64,000 bases of DNA from Ligula intestinalis (Eukaryota; Platyhelminthes; Cestoda; Diphyllobothriidea; Diphyllobothriidae): NCBI GenBank assembly GCA_036362985.1, contig JAYGXS010000003.1, forward strand, positions 77,784,916-77,848,915, read 5' to 3'. Every line of letters starts with the position of its first letter. The first letter of the stretch is position 1. Below are positions 12,001-23,655 of the stretch, piece after piece. Under the pieces are notes generated by a model. That model did not search any database. It had not been told where the DNA came from and was given only the letters and a program-made list of their open reading frames with translations. The position numbers were made by a program, and so were the translations under genes.

Positions 12001-15000
12001 CATTCAGTCCGCTATACGATGGTACAAGTGTGGTAAACGTCCGTTAGACATGCATCCTAAAGTCAGATTTTGAAGGCCCTGCCCGAGCTAACCGGAAAGC
12101 GTTGATCACTGGTTAGAATTTATAATAATTTCGCCAGTGATCATTCCTACAGTGATCTAACTAACTAACAACGGAGCATTTCTTGCGCTATTTGTTTCTG
12201 AACTAATTCCAAAAATTATGAGAACGCCACCCAATCACTCCAATTTATCGTAAGGTTAAACAAAAAGCTAGTAAGACGTACTCAAACAGACAAGTTTTCA
12301 CTGCCCTATAAGCAGAGGCAGCCTTCACTAAATGAACATTTGACGTCCGACACCACGACCATCGATTATGAAGTGAGTAATTAGGGTGCCGACCTTTTCA
12401 TAAATATCTGCCAATCATTTAATGGATCATAGTTCATTTTAACAATATGACATTCGTGAGTTTGAACGGTACTTTCTAAATAAAACACTCTGTGTTTAAT
12501 ATAACTATACTGATGCTGTGATATTATGATTTCCTTTGATTTCCCTTACTTAAGTTTTTTTGCAAATAGAGCCTAATGCGCACCTGTCCATTCCACGGAA
12601 AATAAGAACCTCAGATATGCCTTCCATAGTTTAATGTGAGGTAGATTCCTACTCTTCTATTAATGACTTTATTCATGTTTGTTCAAATCATCTATTTATT
12701 CACCTTTTCCTGTAGACCGGCATATATTTGTTGCACGTACTGGCATCTGTCCAAAACCGGACGAGAGCACCGTCCGGCGCGGTTAGCAAAGGGCCTGAGA
12801 AAGAGCATCTGAAATAACATAGATATAATGCAACGACAAAAAAGGGTCTTCCACGGTACCTTGGAATACGCAATTAGTTGAAAATGAGTACGCATAACGA
12901 CCTTTTGCTTTCGGTTACATATGTACGACCTGATAAGTCTGCGAGGGGACTTGGAAGTCGTAGAGCTTCTACTTTAACTAAAATTCGCTCATGTGGCACT
13001 TCATTGAAGACCTTATTAATATTATAATATGTTACGGATGCCGATAGATGATAAATACGTGTATTTTATATTGAAGACCTGCAGCGCCCCATCATAACAA
13101 AATTCGTATTGTGGTAATATCAATAAAATTTCTGCACTGTGTAATCAACCATGTATGTTAACAACAGAAATTAGTAACCTGATAGGTAGATTAATTCACA
13201 TCCGACAACATCTTGTCATTTGAAAGCAGTAATCATTCAAATTTCGCAATTGTAGTCGAAAAGTCGAGAGGACAATAAGCGGTGGGGATAATCGGCTCGG
13301 TAGAGAATAATATGAAAATATTATTAAAGCAACCATCTCAAATGCCAGGCGGATCCTATTGAATTTTATAATTAACGTGTTTGGGAAGCAAATTGACAGT
13401 AATTAGTAAACTTCTTCTCTATTTAAACGATAACGTAATTCGGCTATGAAAACCACTAATGCAGACGACAACCTCATTCAAAATGGGAGATTGTTCAAAT
13501 TACAGTTAAAATTGGAGGCAACTAGCGAGAAGTGCTGGAATTGGAGCCAAGAAGTGAAAAAAGGATCATGAAGGAATTACGAGTGGTATGAATTTGACCT
13601 ACCGGAGCGAGAGCGCTAATTTCCGCAATATAAGGGCTAGAGTTAACGCAAACCTGGAAGGAGAAGCGGTCATTGCATCTACTAACCCACATTAATTGAA
13701 GGATCACTTTCGTACATCCCCCGTTTATAAGACAAAAAGGAAACAGCAGCATCCCCGTGTGGGCATAATAGTAAAATGCTAGCTTCTTCGTGTAACTTAG
13801 GCCTTAGTCTGTAATGGTGGATAATGATAAAAGTGGTTTCTTATGAAATTCTAAGCTTCCGTCACGATAAAGCATACCAAACATACGCTTAAATGGGTAG
13901 ATGGTAACACAAAACCTTTCAAAATGGTCAAAAATCTGGGTGGGAGGTTGCACATGTTCTTCGGCGTTCCCACTAGCTACCTAGAGTTCATCGATGCAGG
14001 CATAGACAAACATTAAGACGCCCTCGATGAAAATCCGGAATGCGTGGGCGAAGCTGGGATGATAATAATCCGGTTAAATTTACGTAGCAGATCAATTAAC
14101 GAGAAAACAGTTTTGTTGAAGAGGGGCCCATTCAGAAATCATCGCATTTTTAAGAGCATGATATTCGCTACCGGGTCTCCAGTTGCCGAGTGTCGCCTTG
14201 GGAACTACGCACAGAGAGATCACCTAGGGGCTCTCGGAAGATTGCACGATTCCCATTTGCAGAATTTGTTGAAACTCTGCCTTCATGGACTGCAACCGGG
14301 CCGCTGTTAATCGTCTATACCGAACAAGCACAGGAGGGCCGGGGGTGTCGATATGATGTGCACGCTCCTCCTAGGACAGTTTCGCATCGATATCCCCCGC
14401 CATTTTCGGCCTAGGAAATTGTGGATGAAATCGTACATGTAGAATTTCTTTCTGCATCTCTGGAATTATTTTTCTCGCATGGAAACTCGTTTGAAGTCGG
14501 AATTTAAGAAGAATTTGTTTTCCAACCAATTTCTACTGAAACGCAGCTTCTTCAAACCAACAGATTCGCAACAAAATCGCGGCCTAGTAAAAGACATCCT
14601 CAAGATCCGAATATTCTCGAGACCTTCAAAGGCTGAATCGTTTCCCAATATTGAATATATTTTTACAAATAAATTTAAAGTGCTTTTTTACAAATAACTA
14701 CAGAATTTGTTAAGTTAACTCTGATTATTTCTCGTAAGTCATAGTCTGAAAATCAGATAAACTGGTTTTTCTGAACGTAATAATTAATACAGTTGGTTTA
14801 ACAATTGTTGAGGGCTTTTAACAACCAACTGCGGTAAAATCCTATGGACTGAGGTTTTCTAGACCTTCTCACATTTAAATCATATTTCCACCAAATTATG
14901 AGAACAAAAATTACAGCTCATCGTAGGATATCTGCCCCCAGACGCAAGCGGTGCCTGACCACACCTACTAGCCAATGCCTTGATATCAAAAAGCACCCAT

Positions 15001-15550
15001 TGTCAAGGTTAAGCAAATTGATTTATCTGCATTACAGAACTGTAATGACTTCATGCTGAAGTTTGGATCTGTTTTGTCAATACTAGGGAACCTCTTTGAA
15101 GGTCAGTTATCCGATGTACATTCCCAAGACTGCAAAAAGCTAGACTCCCTCGTCCATCTAATAACCACGGAAGCTTTTGATATACGAAAGCGTAATTATA
15201 ACTTTATACTTAAACACGCCTCCGAAACTTAGTCGCCCTTTTGATATTGCAGGAGATTTTCTATGCTCGCGTGTGTTCAACTACAAAATTTCGGAAGCAA
15301 AGCGCCTCCAAGCGCGCAGCAAGAATCCGCCCATACTAGTTAAATTGTTTTCACTAATCGAGGTGGACTCAATCTTTGCACAAGGAAGTCGCATTTCTTG
15401 ATATTTGGAAATGACTTAAAGTTTCCTCTGCCGAGATCTTACACCAATGGAGCGAAGAAATGCGGCTTTCCAGTCAAATAGACCACTGACATCTCCGCTT
15501 CTGTTCATAAGTCTGGTTGTAGTTCCGATAAGGTTAATGCACACGCTAAT
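9020..15550. other. AT-rich intergenic sequence without recognisable genes
   Basis: Over 6.5 kb I find only short open frames on both strands, none with a recognisable domain and none bounded by convincing splice sites. Short hairpins occur, for example near 11764 (ACTGTTTGT and its complement), and the sequence is AT-rich around 12-13.5 kb. No tRNA, rRNA or repeat family matching the rest of the window was seen. Very old repeats could be missed by eye. Confidence 0.5.
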
Positions 15551-15559
15551 CCTCCACCC

Positions 15560-15807
15560 GGATATCTGTTAATACATCTGCTAACGTCAGTACACCCATT
15601 ATCCCTGCCCCCGGATGTGTAGTCATAGTCCCGTAACCATCAGTACACCTGCTATCCCTGCCTCCCGATTGTCTAGTCTTAGGCCCATAAACATCAGTGC
15701 ACCAGTCAGATTATCCCTCTTGATATCGGGACCTGCAAGCCCCGCTGCTCCACCATCTACTGCGATTAAAACTAGTTTGAATACATTCTCTGTCCAATGA
15801 TCGATCA
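15560..15807 (+). mobile_element. 5' part of non-LTR element B, split by a later insertion
   Basis: This stretch is closely similar to 63390-63560: both share CATAAACATCAGTGCACCAG and then ATTCTCTGTCCAA followed by a GATCGAT motif. In the 63.5-kb copy the sequence continues straight into AACTCGGCAACAAGCTCATC. Here the equivalent (AACTCTGCAACAAGCTCATC) appears only at 18872. The intervening 3 kb is element A. The left portion contains imperfect tandem units of about 54 bp (15586-15692). Confidence 0.8.
15586..15692 (+). repeat. two imperfect ~54-bp tandem units
   Basis: Units beginning GTCAGTACACCC (15586) and ATCAGTACACCTG (15639) each contain TATCCCTGCC-like and TAGTC-like segments. A third diverged start (ATCAGTGCACC) lies at 15693. 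The 63.4-kb copy of the same element has one unit fewer. Confidence 0.6.
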
Positions 15808-18703
15808 ATCTCACGCAAGAGGCAACCGCCTGCATAAAGTGGTGAATAAGTCTAGATTGAGCTTTCTTTACACTAATGCCCAAAGTCTTCCCTCAAAAAT
15901 TGATGAACTCAAGGCAGTACTTTCGGAGCGGAAACCTGATGTAGTTGCCATAACGGAAACATGGCTAAAAGCAGAAATCGCGGATTCGGAGATTTCGATT
16001 CCAGCATACCAGGTTTTCCGCAAAGACCGCCAAAACCGACAAGGAGGTGGGGTTGTCGTGTATGTCAGAACTGAAGTCTCTGTTGTAGAAAGAGAACACA
16101 CTCTAGCCCTGGAGTATGAGTCCATCTGGTTAAAGATCAAGAAGGCGAATTCACAGAACCTTGAATTCCTGGCCATATACCGGCCACCAAACATTTTGAG
16201 TGAAGCCGACGACTCGCTCCTTGGTCTGGTGAAAGAAGCTACTAGCCACCAGGAGGTTCTCATCGTTGGTGACTTCAACGCCCCTGCAATTGAATGGAAC
16301 AACCTGACAGCTGAGGCGGCGTCAACTTCCTTTAGTTCCAAATTAATGGATCTCACGCTTGACCTGTCTCTAGTTCAGAACGTTAAGGGCATAACCAGAT
16401 TTCGAGAAAACCAGCGGGCTACTTGTTTGGATCTCATTTTTACGAAGGATTCGTCCTACATAGATGAAGTTCATTCAAGTGCTCCGCTCGGTAAGAGTGA
16501 TCATACGACGCTAATGTGGGATTTCTCACTCCATACTCAGCGGCTGAGGAAAACGGAGGACCAGCCAAACATATGGAAGGCAGATTTCAATTCAATGAAG
16601 AATGCACTATCGACCGTGAATTGGGACTGCCTACTCAAGGGGGATCCGGAGGAGGATTGGAGATCACTCAAGAGGGTTGCATTAGATCTGCTTAAGCGCT
16701 TTTGTCCAGTCAAGGTTCACAAGACGACTAGTCGTCCTGCCTGGTTGACGAGAGACCTTAACAGGCAACTGAAGAAGAAGAATAGGAAATGGAAGTTATT
16801 CAGGAAAACTGGGTCGCCAGTTCACCTCGAGGAATTCCGACGCCAAAGAAATGCAGTAAAAAAATCAATTCGCCAGGCCAGGAAAAACTATGAATCAAGA
16901 ATCCTCCAACAGGCCGAAGAAAAGCCCAAAATTCTATTCCGCTATATTAACAGTAGATTAAAAAACAAGGATCCTGTCGCAGTACTTAAGAATGATGATG
17001 GCGGAGAAGTCGTTGAGAATGACGAGAAATCCGAGTACTGTAGCCGGTTCTTTGCCTCGGTATTCACTAGGGAAACCGAGCTTCATTTTGATAATGTCAA
17101 CAGTGCTGTTGCAAACGCCGGTCCGGCACTTCATTCTCTACTATTTCCAACATCTGTAGTTGAGAGGCAGCTGCAGAGCCTCAAAGAAGCAAAGTCATCC
17201 GGTCCAGACAATATACCAGCCAAGTTCTTGAAAGAATTGGCAAGCGAACTCTCAGAGCCCCTAGCACATATCTTTCATTCTTCATTTGAACTAGGAAAAC
17301 TGCCATCTGAATGGAAAATGGCAAATATTTACCCGATATACAAGGGCGGAGCCCGAACGAAGGTTAACAATTACCGGCCCGTCAGCCTAACTTGCATTTG
17401 CTGTAAGGTGATGGAAACGATAATTAAGAAGACGACAATGGAGTTCTTGGAGGAGAACAATCTACTGTCAGGGCTCCAACACGGCTTCAGAAAGAACCAT
17501 TCTTGCCTTTCCAGCCTTCTACTCTCCTCTGAGCAGTGGACTCGCGCACTAGATGAAGATGGTAAGGTTGACGTCATCTATACGGACTTCAAGAAGGCAT
17601 TCGACAGCGTCCCACATAAGCGTCTAATGTATAAATTGTCAGAAATTGGCATAAGAGGAAACCTGCTGGCATGGATGACAGATTTTCTCACAGGGCGATC
17701 GCAAACTGTGTGCATCGGTGACTCAAAGTCAAGCCCTACATATGTTCTGAGTGGCATCCCCCAAGGCTCTGTCTTAGGGCCACTGCTCTTCCTTATCTAT
17801 ATCAACGACTGTGTCAACGACCTGGGTTGCAGCGCTATCATGTTTGCCGACGACGTCAAACTCTGGAGAGCCATCAGGTCTGACGCCGATAGGAAAGCGC
17901 TTCAAGAGAGTCTTAATCGACTTAGCTGCTGGTCTGCTCGTTGGCTTTTAAACTTCAACATTAGTAAGTGTGTGGTCTTAAGACTCCGTACTAGAAGGAC
18001 TGATGAGGAGAACGATTCCTTCCAATACCTCCTCGATGGGCACCCGCTTTCAAATGTGAACGAACAAAAGGATCTCGGTGTTCTAATAAATTCCTCACTC
18101 AAACCATCTACTCAGTGTGTAAAGGCAGCTAAACGCGCGACACAGGTGCTGTTTGCGATAAGGCGGGGATTCGTAAACATTGACAAGGAGCTCTTCAGGA
18201 AAACCTACGGAGCGTTTGTTCGGTCCCACTTGGAGTATGCTGTCCAGGCCTGGCGTCCGTGGTTCAAGAAGGATTACCTGCACCTGGAACGAGTGCAGGC
18301 GAGGGCTACGAAGATGGTCAAGAATCTTGGTCATCTGCCTTATGAAGACAGACTGACCGAACTTGATCTTTTCCCTCTCAATTATAGGCAACTCCGCGGG
18401 GACCTCATACAAACCTACCGAATTGTTAGAGGCCAAGACTGCGCCCTAGAATTTGATTATTTCTTCGAATTGGCTCGGACTGACCATCTGCGAGGTCATC
18501 CTTTTAAACTACAGAGGAAACCGGCCCGTATCGACGTTCGACGAAACGCCTTCTCGCAGAGGGTCATTGGAGCGTGGAACGGACTCCCGGAAGATGTGGT
18601 CCTCCCAGATACTGTTGATATTTTTAAACACAAACTTGATTCTCATTTGCTGAGAAACTGTGGCAGATATAATGAACAAGGTGTCAGTAGCAGCACCTTG
18701 TAA
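15797..18703 (+). CDS. endonuclease-reverse transcriptase of CR1/jockey-like non-LTR retrotransposon A
   Basis: One uninterrupted frame of 968 codons encodes the ORF2 protein that nicks target DNA and primes reverse transcription there. Residues about 20-245 are an exonuclease/endonuclease/phosphatase-type endonuclease: NAQSLPSKIDEL, ITETWL, YRPPN, VGDFNAP and SDHTTLMW are visible. Residues about 455-740 are the reverse transcriptase: YRPVSLT, HGFRKNHSC, TDFKKAFDSVPHKRL, GIPQGSVLGPLLFLIYINDC and the catalytic FADD at about residue 682. The C-terminal region has the RVQARATKMV and YRQLRGDLIQTYRI blocks typical of CR1/L2/jockey-type elements. The first few codons lie in element B sequence, so the real start is probably lost with the 5' end. 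The intact frame implies recent insertion. Confidence 0.93.
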   Translation: MIDQSHARGNRLHKVVNKSRLSFLYTNAQSLPSKIDELKAVLSERKPDVVAITETWLKAEIADSEISIPAYQVFRKDRQNRQGGGVVVYVRTEVSVVEREHTLALEYESIWLKIKKANSQNLEFLAIYRPPNILSEADDSLLGLVKEATSHQEVLIVGDFNAPAIEWNNLTAEAASTSFSSKLMDLTLDLSLVQNVKGITRFRENQRATCLDLIFTKDSSYIDEVHSSAPLGKSDHTTLMWDFSLHTQRLRKTEDQPNIWKADFNSMKNALSTVNWDCLLKGDPEEDWRSLKRVALDLLKRFCPVKVHKTTSRPAWLTRDLNRQLKKKNRKWKLFRKTGSPVHLEEFRRQRNAVKKSIRQARKNYESRILQQAEEKPKILFRYINSRLKNKDPVAVLKNDDGGEVVENDEKSEYCSRFFASVFTRETELHFDNVNSAVANAGPALHSLLFPTSVVERQLQSLKEAKSSGPDNIPAKFLKELASELSEPLAHIFHSSFELGKLPSEWKMANIYPIYKGGARTKVNNYRPVSLTCICCKVMETIIKKTTMEFLEENNLLSGLQHGFRKNHSCLSSLLLSSEQWTRALDEDGKVDVIYTDFKKAFDSVPHKRLMYKLSEIGIRGNLLAWMTDFLTGRSQTVCIGDSKSSPTYVLSGIPQGSVLGPLLFLIYINDCVNDLGCSAIMFADDVKLWRAIRSDADRKALQESLNRLSCWSARWLLNFNISKCVVLRLRTRRTDEENDSFQYLLDGHPLSNVNEQKDLGVLINSSLKPSTQCVKAAKRATQVLFAIRRGFVNIDKELFRKTYGAFVRSHLEYAVQAWRPWFKKDYLHLERVQARATKMVKNLGHLPYEDRLTELDLFPLNYRQLRGDLIQTYRIVRGQDCALEFDYFFELARTDHLRGHPFKLQRKPARIDVRRNAFSQRVIGAWNGLPEDVVLPDTVDIFKHKLDSHLLRNCGRYNEQGVSSSTL

Positions 18704-18850
18704 CTGGCTCACACTTATCGCTGATGTTAAGCCTACATTTGTACATTTGTATTATGTACTAATGTTACGGTGGACCTATTATGCGATTTTGGTTATGAAT
18801 AGGGAGCTCAAGGGCGAAAGCCTTCTTCCCTTAATAACGTGACTTAAAGT
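15808..18850 (+). mobile_element. non-LTR retrotransposon A, 5'-truncated, inserted into element B
   Basis: The left junction falls after the shared B sequence GATCGATCAAT near 15807, and the right junction just before AATTCCGTTGC near 18857. The 3' UTR is short and ends in a tandem GTGACTTAA-type tail, as expected of CR1-like elements, which end in short tandem repeats and not poly-A. No ORF1 is present, so the copy is 5'-truncated. Exact ends and any target duplication are uncertain by a few bases. Confidence 0.85.
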
Positions 18851-19416
18851 GACTTAATTCCGTTGCATTTAACTCTGCAACAAGCTCATCAAAAATGTCG
18901 CCAATACCGTCGAAAGCGTTTAGGCTGACCGCTTCCCCACTACAACCTAGATCCTCCCTTGACCGTGCGAGTCATGTTATTCCCCCGTATAATGCGTTAT
19001 CGAACACGTCGGGCCTGAACCACGAAAAATTTGATTTGCACGGCAGTAACCCAAACTGGTTGCCGTACAGGAGATTCACTGATTAGGACCACTATTCCTT
19101 ACGCAAGCGGCCCCAACACTAATTTTATATCACCGTTTCCCCCTCTCAGTTCCTTTACACACCCTCATACACCCAAACCCGCAAACTTCTACATGCCTTC
19201 TAGCCTCCCCCATTCCTCCTAAATGGCCCAGAAGCTTATTTTGGTCTATCCTCTCCTCATTTTCCCATGCGAGAAAGTGAGGTCCCTAGATATATCAGAC
19301 CTTATCAGCCATCCATTATTGGTTTCCCATATACAAAATAGCTCCATACCCGTCAGTACTGATTCCCCAAATAACAATGGCCTACAGTTCGCCTATCCAC
19401 CTCCAAATTCTGTTTT

Positions 19417-22200
19417 ATGAATAACGATAGCCATAGTCCTGCCACTCGAAACACACTAGATGCCATAGTGCTCAATGCCAGGTCAGTTATAAATAAAATG
19501 GCTCAACTTCGAGCTATCGCTTTCGAGATGATGCCCGATGTTATATGCATTACAGAATCTTGGATCCATCCAATCATTGCTGACTCCTCCCTTATCATAG
19601 ACGAGTAATACCTCTATCGTCATGATCGCATAAATAAGCGTGGTGATGGTTGTCTTCTCTATATAAGAACGTCATTTAGGCACTTTCCGTTTTATTTAAA
19701 TAGCACGTCCTTCTCTGAAAATTACTGTTTTGCTTCCATTATCCTGTCACCCCGGCAGAAGGCGATAATCGGATGTGTATATAATCCTCCTAACTCTTCA
19801 TCTGAAGAAGATGCAAATCTGTGTGAAATATTCAAATTTATTTCAGAATCCACTTTTGGAGTTAAAATTATTGCCGGAGATTTTAATTTTCCTAAAATTG
19901 ACTGGCCTGTCAACTGCTGTCCACTTAGATTTCAGCCTTTCCTAAATACCATTAATTTTTCTATCTGGTCTCAACTGGTTCGTTCCCCAACAAGACAGAA
20001 TCACATCTTAAGTCTGATTTTTACAAACGGTATTGCTTTCTTCTTCGTTGACTTTAAGCAGGACATCTTCCAAAGTGATCACACAATAATTTACTGCTGT
20101 TTTCCGCTTCCTTCTACGGAAAAGGCTAGTGCTGTTCGTACCTATCATGCTTATGACCTCGCGGACATTAGCTTCATCAACAATTTTCTTGACTCATTAG
20201 ACTGGCAGAGTCTCTCCTCCATTAACGACGCTGCAAATCTTGCTGAACTCATGTCGATCGTTTCTAATGAAATGCTGGAATTTGTCCCAAATATAATTGC
20301 GAAAACCTACGCACCAGAATTGACCGTCCCTCATTTTCTTTTGCCCCGACGAAAAAAATTGAGGAAGCAGCTGAAAGATCGATATAGTAGTTCGCTGTCT
20401 GTGCATCTAAGGATTGCCGAGATCTTCGAATTAGCGTCCAAGATTCGTCGTGCGCGTGACCAGCATAGGGAATCTTGCGCACTGAGCGAGTCAAACTCTG
20501 CGAAATCGGCTGCACAACTGTTTCGTCGTAGGTCTTCCGCAAAACGAGGAATTGAAATGCCCCCATTGCTGAATGAAAATAAAACACTTGTACTAGATGT
20601 ATTTGCTCAGGCTAAGTTATTCAATGCTTTCTTTGTGAAGCATTTTACGCCAGAATCCAAACCGGTCCCGTCGTTTCAACTTTACTCAGACAATACTCTC
20701 GGGAACATTGATTTCTCCATAGAATTAATTCGAAAGCATGTACTTCGTCTAAAAAACTCGCACTCTGCGGGAGCTGACGGTATCCCCAATTCATTTATCA
20801 AAAGAGTGTCGACCTTTCCCAAATAACTTAGCCATATATTTTCAGTCTATCTCTCAAATGGTTTCTTCCCTGAGACTTGGAAGACATCCATTATTCTTCC
20901 AGTCTTTAAGTCAGGATCTCGTTCGGACATAAATAACTACCACGGTGTTCATAAACCCCGGCACTAGCCAAACATCTGTAAAAGATAATTTTTGATCAAA
21001 TTATCGATTTTGCCTAGAAAATAAGCTTTTGAGCGACTCGCAGCATGGTTTACTACCCGGGCGATCAGGCGAGACGTGTCACTTAGCTTTTCTTAATCAC
21101 TTCACTTCCCTCCGTAACGAGCGGCAATCCGTTGTTGTTATCTACTTTGACCTGATCAAAGCCTATGAAAAGGTACCGCACAGACGGCTTCTGGTAAATT
21201 TGGAAGCCATTGGCATCCATCCCCCTCTCCTCGACTTCATCGGCTCCTACTTGTCTAACCGCAGCTAGAAGGTCTTAGTAGGTGAAAGTTACTCCACTGC
21301 TCAGCTGATCACGAGTGGCATTTTTCAAGGCACTGTATTAGGTCCTTTACTCTTCATTCTATATATAAATGAAATGTCGACTGTTCGAAAAAATTCACAC
21401 AATCTCATTCATACAGATGATCTGAAATGCATATACTCATTTTGTAAGGACATAGCCAATATATGCGTTGATAAAATAAGCGCGTACCTACTTACACTTT
21501 CACGATGGGGTGCTACCTGGCAGATGGAGTTCTCTCCATCCAAGTGTAGTTTCATGTGTTTCGGTCCTGCCAACCTTCCTCGTCCACTAGTCTTTCAAAA
21601 TACTCCACTTTTAGAACGATCCACCATAAAAGATTCAGGTCTAATCTTCACAAATAAACTAGAACTGTCACCTCATGCGGATCGAATATCTCCGAAGGCT
21701 GCACAGATATGCGGTTTTATATTACATCATTTCTCCCTGCGAGAAAATAAAGTTAAAACTTTATCGCATGAATATTCTACACATCCTAGAATACTGCTGT
21801 CCCCTTTTTTTTCTAATGAATGCTTCTGACCGCGGTAAGGTTGAAAATGTACAGAGGATGTTTACTCGCAAAATATTCGCTCTTCCTCGATCCACTACTT
21901 CTTATACGGAGAGACGTCAGTTAGCGAACATGACATTTCTTTGAGTCAGAAGACTCGAAGCGGACCCTGCTTCCATTTCGCGTTAACTCTACCCCTAACC
22001 TCCCACGAATCGACGCTCTTATTCCCGCAGATAGACCTTATGCCACTCGTAATTCCTCCAGAATTATTGCACCCCATTTAGCTCCAAATCGAAACATTCT
22101 CGTTTCTTTGCCACCAAATATGCCTTCCTCTGGAATAATATTCCCCTCGAAATTAGGCTGTCACCTAACTTAGCAGTTTTTAAAGTCAACTTACGTTAAT
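19417..22200 (+). pseudogene. broken endonuclease-reverse transcriptase of element B
   Basis: One frame runs from 19417 to 20826 with a single stop at 19606. It shows the endonuclease blocks LNARSVINKM, ICITESWI, VYNPPN, AGDFNFPKIDW and SDHTIIY, then the start of the reverse transcriptase (RLKNSHSAGADGIP). After a stop at 20824 the reading continues in frame (GFFPETWKTSIILPVFKSGS) and is then lost to frameshifts. Later pieces show YFDLIKAYEKVPHRRLL (21150), GTVLGPLLFILYINE (21330), HTDDLK in place of the usual ADD motif (21412) and WQMEFSPSKC (21520). It cannot make a functional protein. Confidence 0.85.
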
Positions 22201-22904
22201 GCTTAACTTCGGAAGATATGAAGTCTTTGTTGTCCGTCTCCTTCCCAAACACACAACTTTTGGACTTTGAAAATGGTCCTCCTGGTATTTGAGGTGGTTA
22301 TATTTATCTAACATTCTTTTCCATATATGTCTATTTCTTCCTCTATAGAGTGATATTTGCAACGATGTTTCATCCCCGTCTCTGTCCAGTCATCATTGCC
22401 GTTCTCCGTTCCACGTTTTACAACCCAGACGATGGGCTTCATAGTCTCTAATCGTGCTCACGGTGGTTCTGCTATTTTAGCCAGCTCGTCGCTGGACTCC
22501 GCAGTCCACAAGGTCACATCTCCGGCGTTTCGGTGATGATTACATGACCGCTGCCGTTCCCTCTTCTTGTCGACCCTGTTGTCGGCGATAGCCTCCTCCG
22601 GTCTCACCCCCTTGATGGTTGATCATGAAGCCAGTCGGGTGGTGTTACAGTGGCGAACGGCAGCCTCTGCTGCTATATGAATTCTCCAATTGACAAGAAG
22701 CATTTCCAACCCTCATACGTTCTCATCAACAGTCCTGTCTCATTGCACTACAATCAATCCTAGCAATCAACGTCCTTAATTTTGCCAAAACAGGTTTTTT
22801 CTCCTCCGTTTTGTTTTTTTTAAGCGGGGGTTCGCTGAACTCTGCCCACGTTTTAATGGTAGGAGTTTTTTCCACTGCTTCCACCTTAATTTACCGTGCA
22901 TTTT

Positions 22905-23105
22905 CAGAAAGTGTTTACTACTATTTTAAAATGACGATGTGTTGGTGGGTATTAATTTTATCTGCCAACAGTACTAAACGCTCCCGCTGCCTATGTGGTT
23001 GATCACGAAGAGCAGCATTTATCAACTTTGTATTTATTTTTCCACAGCACTAAGTTTGCAATGACGAGGCCCTTCGTGCCTAAAATGTAAAATTTATTTA
23101 TTATT
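22905..23105 (+). repeat. left arm of ~200-bp inverted repeat (B-type 3' tail)
   Basis: From TTTACTACTATTTTAAAATG through CTAAACGCTCCCGCTGCCTA to the ATTTATT-rich end, this sequence matches the reverse complement of 23463-23655 at high identity. Both arms end in AT-rich tails, so they look like two retroelement 3' ends facing each other and not like DNA-transposon termini. Confidence 0.8.
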
Positions 23106-23462
23106 TGTGTTGAGCCTCGTCGTTGCGTAACCGGTGGTTGGTGATATTCAGGTATTGAAGAGGCGGCTCCCGATTTTGATAAGAAATGTTTGTGTCCAGC
23201 ACAGATATGCTAGTTGTGCAATCAAGAATTCGGGATCAACTGCAGTCCAATAATTAATCAAAAGCTGTTAGCTAGTCTACACGAAGAATAGCGTGAGTGA
23301 AATCGGGCAAAATCAAGGAGAATTACCTTCGAATGCCGATATTCAGTGTAAGGGCAGAGTGACAAACGCTGAAGTAGAAGAAGAGTTGACAGCCTTAGTA
23401 TGGTGGCGAAGGCTGGGAGAGAAAGGATCGGCTAGGGTGAGCGCAACTGTTAATCAATAAAA

Positions 23463-23655
23463 AATTAATTTTATATTTAAGGCCCGGAGGGCCTCGTCAT
23501 TGCAAACTTAGTGTTGCGGAAAAATAAATACAAAGTTGATAAGTGCTGCTCTCCGTGAGCAACTTCATAGGCAGCGGGAGCGTTTAGTAATGTAGGCAGA
23601 TGAATCCATATTCAACAACATATGGTTATTTTAAAGTAATAGTCAACTATACTGA
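23463..23655 (-). repeat. right arm of inverted repeat (second B-type 3' tail)
   Basis: This is the reverse-complement partner of 22905-23105. On the minus strand it reads CTAAACGCTCCCGCTGCCTA, then TTTGCAATGACGAGGCCCTC and an AT-rich tail. It abuts the end of the LTR-element frame at 23647-24222. Confidence 0.8.

Larger units (their letters stand above)
18857..23105 (+). mobile_element. non-LTR retrotransposon B, 3' part, decayed
   Basis: Element B resumes after the insertion of A. It holds a Ser/Pro-rich 5' segment (18895-19086) shared with 63598-63814, an endonuclease-reverse transcriptase region broken by stops and frameshifts (19417 to about 22200), and a long 3' UTR. The tail near 23060-23105 (AATGACGAGGCCCTTCGTGC, then an ATTTATT-rich end) recurs in inverse orientation at 23463-23655, which defines the probable 3' terminus. 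The family is clearly different from A. Confidence 0.75.

Noticed and set aside
14479..14697. Overlapping ORFs on both strands as a gene
   Set aside because: No splice sites, no domain, low-complexity Phe/Lys/Asn content.
15868..16356. 162-codon minus-strand ORF
   Set aside because: It is antisense to the endonuclease of element A and has no domain of its own.
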